64,000 bases of DNA from Sagittula sp. P11. GTDB lineage: Bacteria > Pseudomonadota > Alphaproteobacteria > Rhodobacterales > Rhodobacteraceae. Position 1 is the stretch's first letter. Every line of letters begins with the position of its first letter. The notes under the pieces are model-generated. The model was not told the DNA's origin and did not search any database. It worked only from the letters and a program-made list of their open reading frames with translations. The position numbers were made by a program, and so were the translations under genes. Below, piece after piece: positions 8,758 to 16,491 of the stretch. The stretch is from positions 682,001-746,000 of the forward strand of contig NZ_CP021913.1 of NCBI RefSeq assembly GCF_002814095.1. The letters run 5' to 3'.

Positions 8758-8820
8758 TGTCCGTCCTCAGGTTGGGCCGGACTCTAATCGACGGTGGAGG
8801 AAAAATCCCGTGGCAGGTCA

Positions 8821-8916
8821 CGCCTTTCGGGCCCAAAGTGTTGGCAAAGTCTTCAGCCAAGCGCGTCCGCCTCAGGCCTAGACCGGACCTACTTCGCATG
8901 CTCAGCGTCGGAACAA
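8821..8916. other. Short flank between IS3 and the HD-GHKL gene remnant
   Basis: Ninety-six bases with no supported gene. This is the outer side of the IS3 right end. It does not share a target repeat with the left side and may be a deletion junction. Confidence 0.4.
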
Positions 8917-10126
8917 TCAGGTCGTGGGCGTCAAATCATTGCGTGCGATATCTAGCACCCACCTCTTGGCCGCCAAGCTCGCTATCCTTGTCTTAAAAAT
9001 AGGCGCTCTACGGAACTCACACTCGAGTTCGCTACCCCATTTCTTCTCCAACATCTTTAACAAAGCCGCCCCCGATCGCCACCCAGCGCCAAGCTGCCCT
9101 ATGGATACCCTCCCAGAACCATTCCTTTTTATGTCTCGCGCGACATCCTCATCCACCAATCTGTTTGAATCCTCCCCCAGAACAAATACACCAGGCACAG
9201 TCTCAACCTCAAAAAATTCAGATGTGAGAGAATTGTAACCAGCAACCTCGAGAAAAGAGTCGTATCGAAAATTAAGGGGGATACAAACCCGCTTCAGATC
9301 CTCAAGCTCCATCAGAACTTCTTTTGCGGTCAAAAATTTACCCTTGCAAAAAGCAAAAGGCAGGTGGATTTCTATGCCCATATCAGAATAGAAGTGAGAC
9401 GATATAAGCATCTGCTCCGATTTCTTAAGCAGACTTTCATCAATCAGCGAGATCTGCTCCTTAAGCCAAGCTTCTATTACATCGTCAGGCGCTGTAATCG
9501 ACGAAATGTCTCTCGCAGCGCGCTCCGTTTCGCCCTCAATGACGCCAATATAAGGAACAGTTAAGCGCGAATTGGACCTACGCAGCGGACCGACATCCGC
9601 TGAAACAATTCCACCAACGGAGATATAGCCATAAAAATTGCCTTCATTTTTGACTAGAGAATTGACGTCCAATGCCGCAATTCCGAAAGCATCTCCATCA
9701 GGTTTCGCAACTGGCCTCAAGCTTTCCTCGGGGTTGAAGTTGTCTTTCCGGACGAGTTTTTCAATGCCGAGCTCCCGCAACAAATTTTCGCCATCTTTTC
9801 CATAAACATCTGGAGAATGAATAAAACTCGACCCATTTCTCTTGTCTGTGAAAACTATCTTGACATCGAGGAATGCGCACATTTGGCGCAAGGCCACCCT
9901 AAGACCTTCTGAAATAACATTTTCTTCTACGATCACGCCCCCGTAACGTTTTGAGTAGATACGTTTTTCTTGAAAACCCACATCAAGGGAGGACTTCCTC
10001 ACAACAAGCGTAACCCTTGTGTTGACGCCGAATGGCAGCTCATCTTGTCCGCCCTCACGCAGTAGTGGACGAGCGGTCAACCCTCTAAAATCAAGAACTC
10101 TGGTATTATCCAGCCCGCGATCATAG
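8917..10126 (-). pseudogene. C-terminal half of an HD-GHKL ATPase gene split by IS66
   Basis: Codes for about 400 residues that continue, in frame, the gene fragment at 13263-14706 once the IS66 element and one copy of the 8-bp target repeat are removed; across the junction the codons read SRRYDR|GLDNTRV. The remaining GHKL-domain end (ELPFGVNTRVTLVV) is followed by a region of unknown fold with ISVGGIVSADVG and VPYIGVIEGETERAARD, and the stop is at 8917. The open frame extends artificially into IS66 at its 5' end, giving a chimeric N-terminus that should be ignored. Base composition is clearly richer in A+T than the heme operon or phage genes, pointing to transfer. Confidence 0.75.
10119..10126. 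repeat. IS66 target-site duplication, left copy (GATCATAG)
   Basis: Identical to 13263-13270 on the other side of the element. Eight bases is the usual duplication size for IS66. Confidence 0.9.
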
Positions 10127-10185
10127 GTATGCCTCCGGTGGAGGCCGTCTGACGGGGTTTCAGCGTCGGTGCTAAGTCCGACCTT

Positions 10186-10602
10186 ATGGCCGACCATAAG
10201 TTCAGACCCGAGATTGAAGTCCTCTCTGCCGCGGATGCGCCGCGCCGTCGTCACTGGAGCGATGGCGACAAGATCGCGATCGTGAAGGAGAGCTTCCTGG
10301 GGCATCGCCAGGTGACAGCCACGGCGCGGCGGCATGGCGTATCTCGCTCTCTGCTGACGATATGGCGGCGCCAGTATCGCGCTGGCGAACTTGGCGCCGA
10401 GACACCGCCTTCCTTCATCCCGCTGGCTGTTTCGCCGCCCATGGCACCTCCGACCGTGCCCGCGACCGCACGGGAGGCGCCACGCAGCACGCCTGATGTC
10501 CAGCTCGAGATCGTGCTGAGGAACGGGCGACGGCTTCTCGTCCCTTCGTCGGTGGAGCCAGAGGTTTTGGCGCGGCTGCTGCCGGCCCTGGAAAGCCGAT
10601 GA
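10186..10602 (+). CDS. tnpA: IS66 accessory protein TnpA
   Basis: A 138-residue protein with a helix-turn-helix (WSDGDKIAIVKESFLG to GVSRSLLTIWRRQYR), the usual IS66 TnpA layout with a basic, proline-rich middle. It is needed with TnpB and TnpC for transposition in characterised IS66 members. Its stop overlaps the start of tnpB. Confidence 0.9.
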   Translation: MADHKFRPEIEVLSAADAPRRRHWSDGDKIAIVKESFLGHRQVTATARRHGVSRSLLTIWRRQYRAGELGAETPPSFIPLAVSPPMAPPTVPATAREAPRSTPDVQLEIVLRNGRRLLVPSSVEPEVLARLLPALESR

Positions 10603-10949
10603 TCGCCTTCCCGGCGGGGGTGCGCGTATGGATTGCCGGTGGGGTCACCGACATGCGGCGAGGGATGAACACCTTGGCGCTGACAGTGCAGCAGGGTTTG
10701 GGACGTGATCCGCATGCGGGCGAGATTTTCTGCTTCCGCGGGCGCAAGGGCGACCTGGTAAAGTTGCTTTGGTACGACGGTGTCGGCATGTCGCTTTATA
10801 CCAAGCGGTTGGAGGCCGGGAAGTTCATCTGGCCGACCAGCGGAAGTGGTGAAGCGGTGCAGATATCCGCAGCCCAGCTCGGCTATCTCTTGGAGGGGAT
10901 CGACTGGCGCAATCCGCGCTGGACGCAACGCCCTGCAAAGGCGGGATAA
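10599..10949 (+). CDS. tnpB: IS66 accessory protein TnpB
   Basis: A 116-residue IS66 Orf2/TnpB family protein. PAGVRVWIAGGVTDMRRGMN and FCFRGRKGDLVKLLWYDGVG are the family's conserved stretches. ATGA overlap with tnpA indicates coupled translation. The biochemical role is unknown although it is required for transposition. Confidence 0.92.
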   Translation: MIAFPAGVRVWIAGGVTDMRRGMNTLALTVQQGLGRDPHAGEIFCFRGRKGDLVKLLWYDGVGMSLYTKRLEAGKFIWPTSGSGEAVQISAAQLGYLLEGIDWRNPRWTQRPAKAG

Positions 10950-11009
10950 ATTGGCTTCTCCAGCCTTATTCTTATGGGCTTTCCGATGCCTGCATGGTAG
11001 GTCTCGGCC

Positions 11010-12635
11010 ATGTCAGATGCCGCTTCCGAGATCACCAGATTGCGCGCCGCGCTTGCGGCCTCGGAGGCCCGTGCCGAGGCCGCAGAGAGCGAGCTGGCGC
11101 AGACCCGGGCGGTGGTCTCGACCTCGGAAGCGATGATCAGGCATCTCCGGCTTGAGATCGCCAAGCTCCGGCGCGAGCAATATGGCCACAGCTCCGAGCG
11201 CCGCGCCCGCCTGATCGACCAGATGGAATTGCAGCTTGAGGAACTCGAGGCCGCAGCCACTGAAGACGAGATCGCCGCCGAGAAGGTAGTGAAGACCACG
11301 TCCGTCGCGGGGTTCGAGCGTCGCCGCCCGGCCCGCAAACCCTTCCCGGAGCATCTGCCGCGCGAGCGCGTGGTGATTTCGGCGCCCACGGCCTGTTCCT
11401 GCTGTGGCTCGGATCGCATCGTGAAGATGGGCGAGGATATCACCGAGACGCTGGAGGTCATTCCCCGGCAGTGGAAGGTGATCCAGACGGTCCGCGAGAA
11501 GTTCACCTGCCGGGCATGCGAGAAGATCAGCCAGCCGCCAGCGCCGTTCCATCCCACGCCCCGTGGCTGGGCTGGGCCCAACCTGCTGGCGATGATCCTG
11601 TTCGAGAAGTTCGGCCAGCATCAGCCGCTGAACAGGCAAGTCGAGCGCTACGCCAAGGAAGGTGTCGAGGTCAGCCTGTCCACCCTGGCTGACCAGGTCG
11701 GCGCCTGCACCGTTGCGCTGGAGCCGATTCATGCGCTGATCAGGGCCCATGTCCTGGCCGCCGAGCGGCTGCACGGCGACGACACCACGGTGCCGCTCTT
11801 GGCCCGGGGCGGCACGAAGACCGCGCGGCTCTGGACCTATGTCCGCGACGACCGGCCCTTCGCGGGCGGTGCGCCGCCGGCCGCGCTGTTCTACTTCTCG
11901 CGCGATCGGGAGATGGCTCACCCGAACCGGCATCTCGCCGGGTGGCGGGGCATCCTTCAAGCCGATGCCTATGGCGGTTACAACGACCTCTATCGCGGCG
12001 ATCGTGATCCCGGTCCGGCCGGAAGCGCGCTCTGCTGGAGCCATGCCCGGCGGAAGTTCTTCGAGCTTGCCGACATCAAGGGCAATGTCCGCAAGGGCAA
12101 GTCCGCCCACGATATATCTCCTGTCGCACTGGAGGCGGTGGCAAGGATCGATGCGATCTTCGACATCGAACGCCAGATCAACGGCCATGATGCCACGTTC
12201 CGGCTCGAGGCCAGGCACCGGTTGTCCTGTCCCTTGGTTGAGGCATTGCACGCTTGGCTGCGCGCCGAGCAGGGCACGATGTCGAAGCACAATCCTGTCG
12301 CCAAGGCGATCAATTACATGTTCAAGAAAGACCGATGGGAGGCCTTCACGCGCTTCCTCGAGGATGGGCGGGTCTGCTTGACGAACAACGCGGCCGAGAG
12401 AGCACTCCGCGGTGTGGCCCTTGGCCGGAAGTCATGGCTCTTCGCCGGCTCCGAGCGCGGCGGTGACCGCGCCGCCTTCATGTATTCGCTGATCGTCACT
12501 GCGAAGATGAACGATGTCGACCCTCAGGCCTGGCTCGGCGACGTCCTCGCCCGGCTGCCTGGCACGACAGCCTCCCGGGTGCCGGATCTCCTGCCTTGGA
12601 ATTGGTCCCCGACACGGCAAAGGATCGCCGCATGA
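11010..12635 (+). CDS. tnpC: IS66 transposase TnpC (DDE)
   Basis: A 541-residue catalytic transposase. It has an N-terminal coiled coil (about 5-75), a zinc-binding segment (ACSCCGSDRI and FTCRACEKI), and a DDE core with Asp in RLHGDDTTVPLL, Asp in LQADAYGGYND and Glu in NNAAERALRGVALG. The C-terminal IS66 domain ends in DPQAWLGDVLARL. No internal stop or frameshift is seen. Confidence 0.93.
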   Translation: MSDAASEITRLRAALAASEARAEAAESELAQTRAVVSTSEAMIRHLRLEIAKLRREQYGHSSERRARLIDQMELQLEELEAAATEDEIAAEKVVKTTSVAGFERRRPARKPFPEHLPRERVVISAPTACSCCGSDRIVKMGEDITETLEVIPRQWKVIQTVREKFTCRACEKISQPPAPFHPTPRGWAGPNLLAMILFEKFGQHQPLNRQVERYAKEGVEVSLSTLADQVGACTVALEPIHALIRAHVLAAERLHGDDTTVPLLARGGTKTARLWTYVRDDRPFAGGAPPAALFYFSRDREMAHPNRHLAGWRGILQADAYGGYNDLYRGDRDPGPAGSALCWSHARRKFFELADIKGNVRKGKSAHDISPVALEAVARIDAIFDIERQINGHDATFRLEARHRLSCPLVEALHAWLRAEQGTMSKHNPVAKAINYMFKKDRWEAFTRFLEDGRVCLTNNAAERALRGVALGRKSWLFAGSERGGDRAAFMYSLIVTAKMNDVDPQAWLGDVLARLPGTTASRVPDLLPWNWSPTRQRIAA

Positions 12636-13225
12636 CCCTGATCGCCCGCCTCCGGATCATCTTGAACGACGTCGAGCCAATGCCGATGCGCCACATCGAG
12701 GTGCCGCTGAAGATCAGGCTCGACCGGCTGCATGAGGTCATCCAAGCGGCCATGGGCTGGACCGACACCCATCTCTACGAGTTCCGGGTGGGGGATGCCG
12801 GTTGGGGCATGCCCGACCCGGACGGGTTCTACGACGGCCCCATGGACGCGAAGAAAATGACTTTGGAAAAGCTGCTCGACCAGACCGCCACCAGGACGAT
12901 CCAGTATGTCTACGACTTCGGTGATGACTGGGACCACAGCATCCGGATCGAGCGGGTGGGCGAGGCCACTCAGGGCGTGACCTATCCGCGGCTTCTGAAG
13001 GCCGCGGGGGCCTGTCCACCGGAGGACGTCGGCGGCGCCTGGGGCTACGAAGAGTTCCTCGAAGCCCTCGCCGATCCCGATCACGAGCAGCACGAGGACA
13101 TGGTCCACTGGTCGGGCGGGGACTTCGACGCCGAGGATGCCGGGGCCGGCACCATCATCGAACGCTTCGAGCGGCTGGCGAAGAAATGGGCCCCGCGGCC
13201 TCGCAAACCCAAAACTACGATCTGA
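12632..13225 (+). CDS. pRiA4b ORF-3 family passenger protein in IS66
   Basis: A 197-residue protein starting at ATG 12632, overlapping the tnpC stop. MRHIEVPLKIRLDRLHEVIQ, then WTDTHLYEFRVG, YVYDFGDDWDHSI and GGAWGYEEFLEALADPDHE are the plasmid pRiA4b ORF-3 signatures. The family's function is unknown. It lies fully inside the IS66 ends and is co-oriented and coupled with tnpC, so it moves with the element. It is not needed by simple IS66 members, so it is cargo or an accessory factor. Confidence 0.85.
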   Translation: MTLIARLRIILNDVEPMPMRHIEVPLKIRLDRLHEVIQAAMGWTDTHLYEFRVGDAGWGMPDPDGFYDGPMDAKKMTLEKLLDQTATRTIQYVYDFGDDWDHSIRIERVGEATQGVTYPRLLKAAGACPPEDVGGAWGYEEFLEALADPDHEQHEDMVHWSGGDFDAEDAGAGTIIERFERLAKKWAPRPRKPKTTI

Positions 13226-13262
13226 GTGACGCCAGCGACCGCGGCCTACGCCGGATGGTTAC

Positions 13263-13270
13263 GATCATAG
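13263..13270. repeat. IS66 target-site duplication, right copy (GATCATAG)
   Basis: Matches 10119-10126 exactly. Confidence 0.9.
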
Positions 13271-14706
13271 CGACGGGAAGCAACTTTCACCGCATCCGAA
13301 ATTTCGAAGACGGAAAAGAACCCAATTCCAAATTTCCCAATAGCCGACACCTTCTTTGACTTAAGGCCAGGAAACTCCGCAATGAGGGCCTCAGAGTTCC
13401 AGAAAGACTTTCCAAAGTCCACCAAAGTCGTACTTAAAGTGCTCTCACTCATGCCTATTCCATCATCGTCAACCGTTACAATTGCGAGAGCCGAATCTGA
13501 TGGATGGTGGTCAATTACAATTGAAACACTTCCCATTTCACGACCAGCGTTTAGAAGAGATCGCTTCGCCCTGACTGCGTCCACCGAATTTTGTACTAGT
13601 TCTCGAAACGGGACAATTTGGGAGGGACCATACAAATTTCTCCCTCCCAAAGTTCTCGCCATTAGAAGCGGGTCTGAAATTTTTATGCTCGCATCAATCG
13701 GACGCCAAGACGTTGTTCGAACCCGCTCAGAAAACTCTGCTGGCGAAACAACTCCCGATACGCGCGCAGCAGCGAAGCTTTCAAGCCCCATGTCTCCAAG
13801 TATCGCATTAGACGACTTTATTTCTCTATCAAGTAGTAGGGCCAGATCATACGCTACCCACCAGGCATCAGCGTCGTCCACAGAGAAGGATGTCGAGGAT
13901 GTAAAGTTGATAGCGTCTTTGGTTCGCGTAAGCCGGTTCAACTTGTTTTGCGCTCGCCAATGGAGATCTGAAACCCCACTGGGTCCTAAAGCAGCATAAG
14001 CCATAATAGGCGCCCGAGTTCGGTCCACTTGCGCGGCGTCTGCGCATCTAATCAAACACCCAAGTTTTCGTTCATTGACGACCCAAGACGGAGGCAATTT
14101 GTGGCTTCCGCCGACAGTCTCGCGAAGATCTGCTTGAACTCTCGAGGGGCTCCAATGGTGACTGTGCGCAATCCTGCCGATGGTTTCGCCGAATGAAAGG
14201 CGCAATTCGCTGTCATCAATTAGGTATATGGTCCCGGAAGTTTGTGATTTCCACTCTCGAGTGCAAAGCATTGAAGCTTGTTCTGCATGAAGTCCTCGGA
14301 GGACTTCGAACAATATTGCGTCTTCATTATCACCGTTTTCCAGACCCGTTGCCGCGTCTTTCCACAGAGTGGTTTCACGCAAACCTTCTCGTCCCTTCTC
14401 ATAAGCAAGTGTTGTCAAACCGGCATCGTGGACAAGCGCCGCAGCTCCGAAGACAAACGCCTCCGCGGGATTTAGGCTCCAACTATCTCCAGCCACGAGC
14501 TCAGCGGCTTCCCACATTGCGTCAAGATGCGAGATATCATGGACAGTGAGACCCCTGCAGTCATTCGGAATATGAGAAACCAGTTGAGCCACTTTGCTGC
14601 GCATGTTGAGCAGCTGTTGCCTGAGCATTTCTCGTTCTTCACAGTGTGGGTCCTCTGGCCGCGCTTCAAGAGCGTCAGTCCAAAGTCTCGTATTCTTAAA
14701 ACCCAT
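13263..14706 (-). pseudogene. N-terminal half of an HD-GHKL (Hsp90-like) ATPase gene split by IS66
   Basis: About 481 residues. Residues about 40-240 form an HD phosphohydrolase-type domain: LTVHDISHLDAMWEAAE, the HD doublet in AALVHDAGLTTLA and LHAEQAS. Residues about 345-480 form a GHKL ATP-binding domain: N-box FRELVQNSVDAV, G1 VDDDGIGMS and G2 GKFGIGFFSVFE, as in Hsp90/HtpG and MutL. Joined to 8917-10118 the gene would encode 881 residues with no other frame error. Proteins combining HD and Hsp90-like ATPase domains occur in genomic islands. I cannot assign this one to a named defence or chaperone system. The insertion leaves a truncated product that keeps the HD domain and the ATP-site motifs. 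Confidence 0.78.
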
Positions 14707-15113
14707 GTCCGACTCAGCATTTTGTTTGTCCAGACCATGAGCGTACCAGCCTCATCGCGTCTTGTGATAGACGGTGAAATAGAATTTTTGGTTGCAAGGA
14801 TCATTTGGAAACTAGGTCAACGGCCGGCAAAGATAGTGGCAATCGTCAGCTTCTTTGCCCCTTATCTTGGGACTGAGTGGCAGGCACCTCGGGCGCTGAC
14901 AGAGCCGAAACTGATGGGTACTGCTCAGCGTTTGGCAGCTTTTCTCGCAATACAAACCTATGTAGGCGGCTCAACGAAGGTAAGTTCTACGCCGTTATTG
15001 CGAGATTCCGAACGCAATCTGTTGCGCACTCTGGACCATCCGAGTCGGATAATCTCGGACGGTCGGACAACAGTTGTCTCGGAAAACGAATATCTCTGTA
15101 TTTTTAGGATCTT
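14707..15113. other. Gene-free A+T-rich flank left of attL
   Basis: No coding region is supported; the frames present are short and out of register with the HD-GHKL gene. It should hold that gene's promoter. Its last 100 bases carry the TCGGAC-type repeats at 15039-15068 and are partly homologous, at a constant offset of 41519, to the sequence just inside attR. Confidence 0.5.
15039..15068. repeat. TCCGA/TCGGA repeat cluster outside attL
   Basis: A dyad TCCGA-G-TCGGA is followed by two further TCGGAC copies. The same arrangement recurs at 56558-56587, exactly 41519 bases away, the distance between the two att cores. It could be integrase arm-type or excisionase sites, but this is inferred from position and repetition only. 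Confidence 0.5.
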
Positions 15114-15161
15114 AGTGGTGCCCCCACACGGACTCGAACCGCGGACCTACTGATTACAAAT
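15114..15161. other. attL: 48-bp copy of the tRNA-Thr 3' half
   Basis: Identical to 56633-56680. It contains the T arm, acceptor 3' strand, CCA and the 3' part of the anticodon arm, but no 5' half follows, so it is not a tRNA gene. It is the displaced original end of the target. Confidence 0.93.
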
Positions 15162-15313
15162 TACGAAGCAATCAAGTATTTTCAAACACTTAGAATATTT
15201 TGGCTGTCGAAAAATTCTGTTCCTTTCCAATACCTTCCAAAATGTCGAACCGTCAGGGTGTCGGATAGCTAGGGCACGCCGCCCGCCAGGCTGGCGCTGG
15301 CAAGCAACTTGAA

Positions 15314-15658
15314 ATGCCGAGGAACAATTATAGGTTGCGAAAAAATGGGCATGGCTCCGGAATGCAGATCCCGATACCAAAAGGCTTCTCAGCAACCGTC
15401 ATATGCGGACAATGCGACGGCGACGTCGAACCGCTGCCAGGTGGGTCAGATCAGCCTGACCAAGTGGTGTGTGTGAACTGCCAAAATACTGCGACCGTTC
15501 TCGCTGCCCGGTCATCAGTGCAGAGGTTCGTCAAGTATGAACATGTACGCCAGCTATACATGGAAGCGATCAGAAAGACTGGCGCTGACAAGCCGAGCAA
15601 CGAGACCATCGATATTATGGAAGACGAGGAATTTCCCTTTGTCCTCAAGCCTGAATGA
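15314..15658 (+). CDS. Small zinc-ribbon protein (prophage left end)
   Basis: A 114-residue protein with two Cys-x2-Cys knuckles (VICGQCDG and VVCVNCQN) about 22 residues apart, typical of a zinc ribbon, then a helical acidic tail ending FVLKPE. ATG at 15362 (MQIPIPKGF) is an alternative start that keeps the ribbon. It lies just inside attL, transcribed against the late operon, as phage accessory (moron) genes often are. The family is not recognised and no function can be named. Confidence 0.55.
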   Translation: MPRNNYRLRKNGHGSGMQIPIPKGFSATVICGQCDGDVEPLPGGSDQPDQVVCVNCQNTATVLAARSSVQRFVKYEHVRQLYMEAIRKTGADKPSNETIDIMEDEEFPFVLKPE

Positions 15659-15740
15659 TACAGCGCGGGCGACCAAATGCTGGATTTCAAGCGGATGGCC
15701 CACTCACCTAGCGTTCTATCACGTCAGCATCGAGGTGCCG

Positions 15741-15947
15741 CTAAGCCAGCGCTGATACCGCCACTAGTCCCAACAGTATAATGGCAATCGTGACGATCAG
15801 ATACTCTATCCTCAAGTGATTGTAGAAAGGTGTCGGAGAAAAGCAGTCCCCGCACCGCGAACTGCCAAACCGCAGCCGGTGCCCGCAAAGGGGACAGTGA
15901 AACAATCTGACAACTCGCATTCTCGGTCCCACGATCCTTGCAACCAT
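15741..15947 (-). CDS. Small zinc-ribbon membrane protein
   Basis: A 68-residue protein. FHCPLCGHRLRFG and SRCGDCFSP form a Cys4 zinc ribbon, and the C-terminus is one transmembrane helix (YLIVTIAIILLGLVAVSALA). The combination of ordered cysteines and a clean membrane segment argues that it is real despite its size. It lies beyond the late-operon terminator. The function is unknown. Confidence 0.5.
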   Translation of the reverse strand: MVARIVGPRMRVVRLFHCPLCGHRLRFGSSRCGDCFSPTPFYNHLRIEYLIVTIAIILLGLVAVSALA

Positions 15948-16065
15948 CGAAGGTTTACCTTCTGTGATCCAACGGAATGCAGCAAGTGTGATGGTTGTGC
16001 TTGATTAGCGTTGGCTAACTTTTCTGCGCAAACTCTCTGCACTGCCGCAAAATCCGGCCCGAAGC

Positions 16066-16105
16066 ACAAATAAGCCCCGCCCGGCTGTCACACCAGGCGA
16101 GGCTT
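16066..16105 (-). terminator. Terminator of the prophage late operon
   Basis: On the minus strand AAGCCTCGCC and GGCGGGGCTT form a 10-bp stem (one G-T pair) around a 14-base loop, followed by ATTTGT. It begins 38 bases after the last lysis gene. Confidence 0.7.
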
Positions 16106-16142
16106 TGTCGTATGAGGAGAGGCTGCCCTACGGCGCGGGCCT

Positions 16143-16361
16143 TCATGGGCACGCCGCCCGGTAGTCGGAGATCTGCGCCGTCAGCCCCTCGGCCGTCTTC
16201 TGAGTGTCCGACCTGGACGGCAAGAACAGACCTTCGCCCCAGATCCTGCAAAGCGTGTGCTCAGTCTCGATACCGGATGTCGGCCGGTTGAGCCACACGG
16301 CGCAGCCGCTCACGGTCAACACGAGCGCGCACCTCAGAGCTGCGGCGGAAATCCCTTGCAT
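16143..16361 (-). CDS. Putative outer-membrane spanin (Rz1-like)
   Basis: A 72-residue protein with a hydrophobic N-terminus and the lipobox-like stretch LTVSGCAVWL, so it is probably a lipoprotein anchored in the outer membrane. It overlaps the inner spanin candidate by about 100 bases in another frame, the embedded Rz/Rz1 arrangement. With its partner it would bridge and fuse the membranes during lysis. The assignment rests on arrangement and lipobox; the C-terminal CRIWGEGLFLPS motif is not proline-rich as in lambda Rz1. Confidence 0.55.
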   Translation of the reverse strand: MQGISAAALRCALVLTVSGCAVWLNRPTSGIETEHTLCRIWGEGLFLPSRSDTQKTAEGLTAQISDYRAACP

Positions 16362-16491
16362 CGGCTTTGTCCTTTGCGGTGCGGCGGCCGCGACGGGCGC
16401 CCAGGTGGAAAAGCAGCAGGCCCGCGATCAGCAGGCCCACGGTGTGGGTGACGGCTTGGCCCAGGGCGCTGCCGGCAAGCCAGCGCATCAT
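16261..16491 (-). CDS. Putative inner-membrane spanin (Rz-like)
   Basis: A 76-residue protein with one N-terminal transmembrane helix (AVTHTVGLLIAGLLLFHLG) followed by a strongly charged helical tail (RRGRRTAKDKADARDFRR), the layout of small inner spanins. The start overlaps the amidase stop (ATGA) and the end overlaps the outer spanin candidate. It is shorter than lambda Rz. Confidence 0.55.
   Translation of the reverse strand: MMRWLAGSALGQAVTHTVGLLIAGLLLFHLGARRGRRTAKDKADARDFRRSSEVRARVDRERLRRVAQPADIRYRD

Larger units (their letters stand above)
7550..8820 (-). mobile_element. IS3-family insertion sequence (IS407-like)
   Basis: A 1271-bp element bounded by imperfect inverted repeats of about 27 bp. 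The left end (TGACCTGCCAC) and the reverse complement of the right end agree over the first 11 bases and at most positions after. It holds overlapping orfA and orfB on the minus strand with an A6G slippery run. IS3 elements normally make 3-4 bp target duplications, but ACCG (7546-7549) and CGCC (8821-8824) do not match, suggesting a rearrangement after insertion. Confidence 0.88.
10127..13262 (+). mobile_element. IS66-family insertion sequence with a passenger gene
   Basis: A 3136-bp element. The left end GTATGCCTCCGG and the reverse complement of the right end GTAACCATCCGG agree at 16 of the first 21 positions, with the GTA tip and AGGCCG block typical of IS66. Contents in order are tnpA, tnpB, tnpC and a pRiA4b ORF-3 family gene, all on the plus strand with short or overlapping junctions. 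The perfect 8-bp target repeat and intact frames suggest a recent insertion. Confidence 0.93.

Noticed and set aside
10186-10335. N-terminal extension of the HD-GHKL C-terminal frame into IS66
   Set aside because: These residues are read from the antisense strand of tnpA. The authentic N-terminal half lies across the element at 13263-14706.
15114-15161. Second tRNA-Thr gene
   Set aside because: Only the 3' half is present; the D arm and acceptor 5' strand are missing. It is the attL copy.
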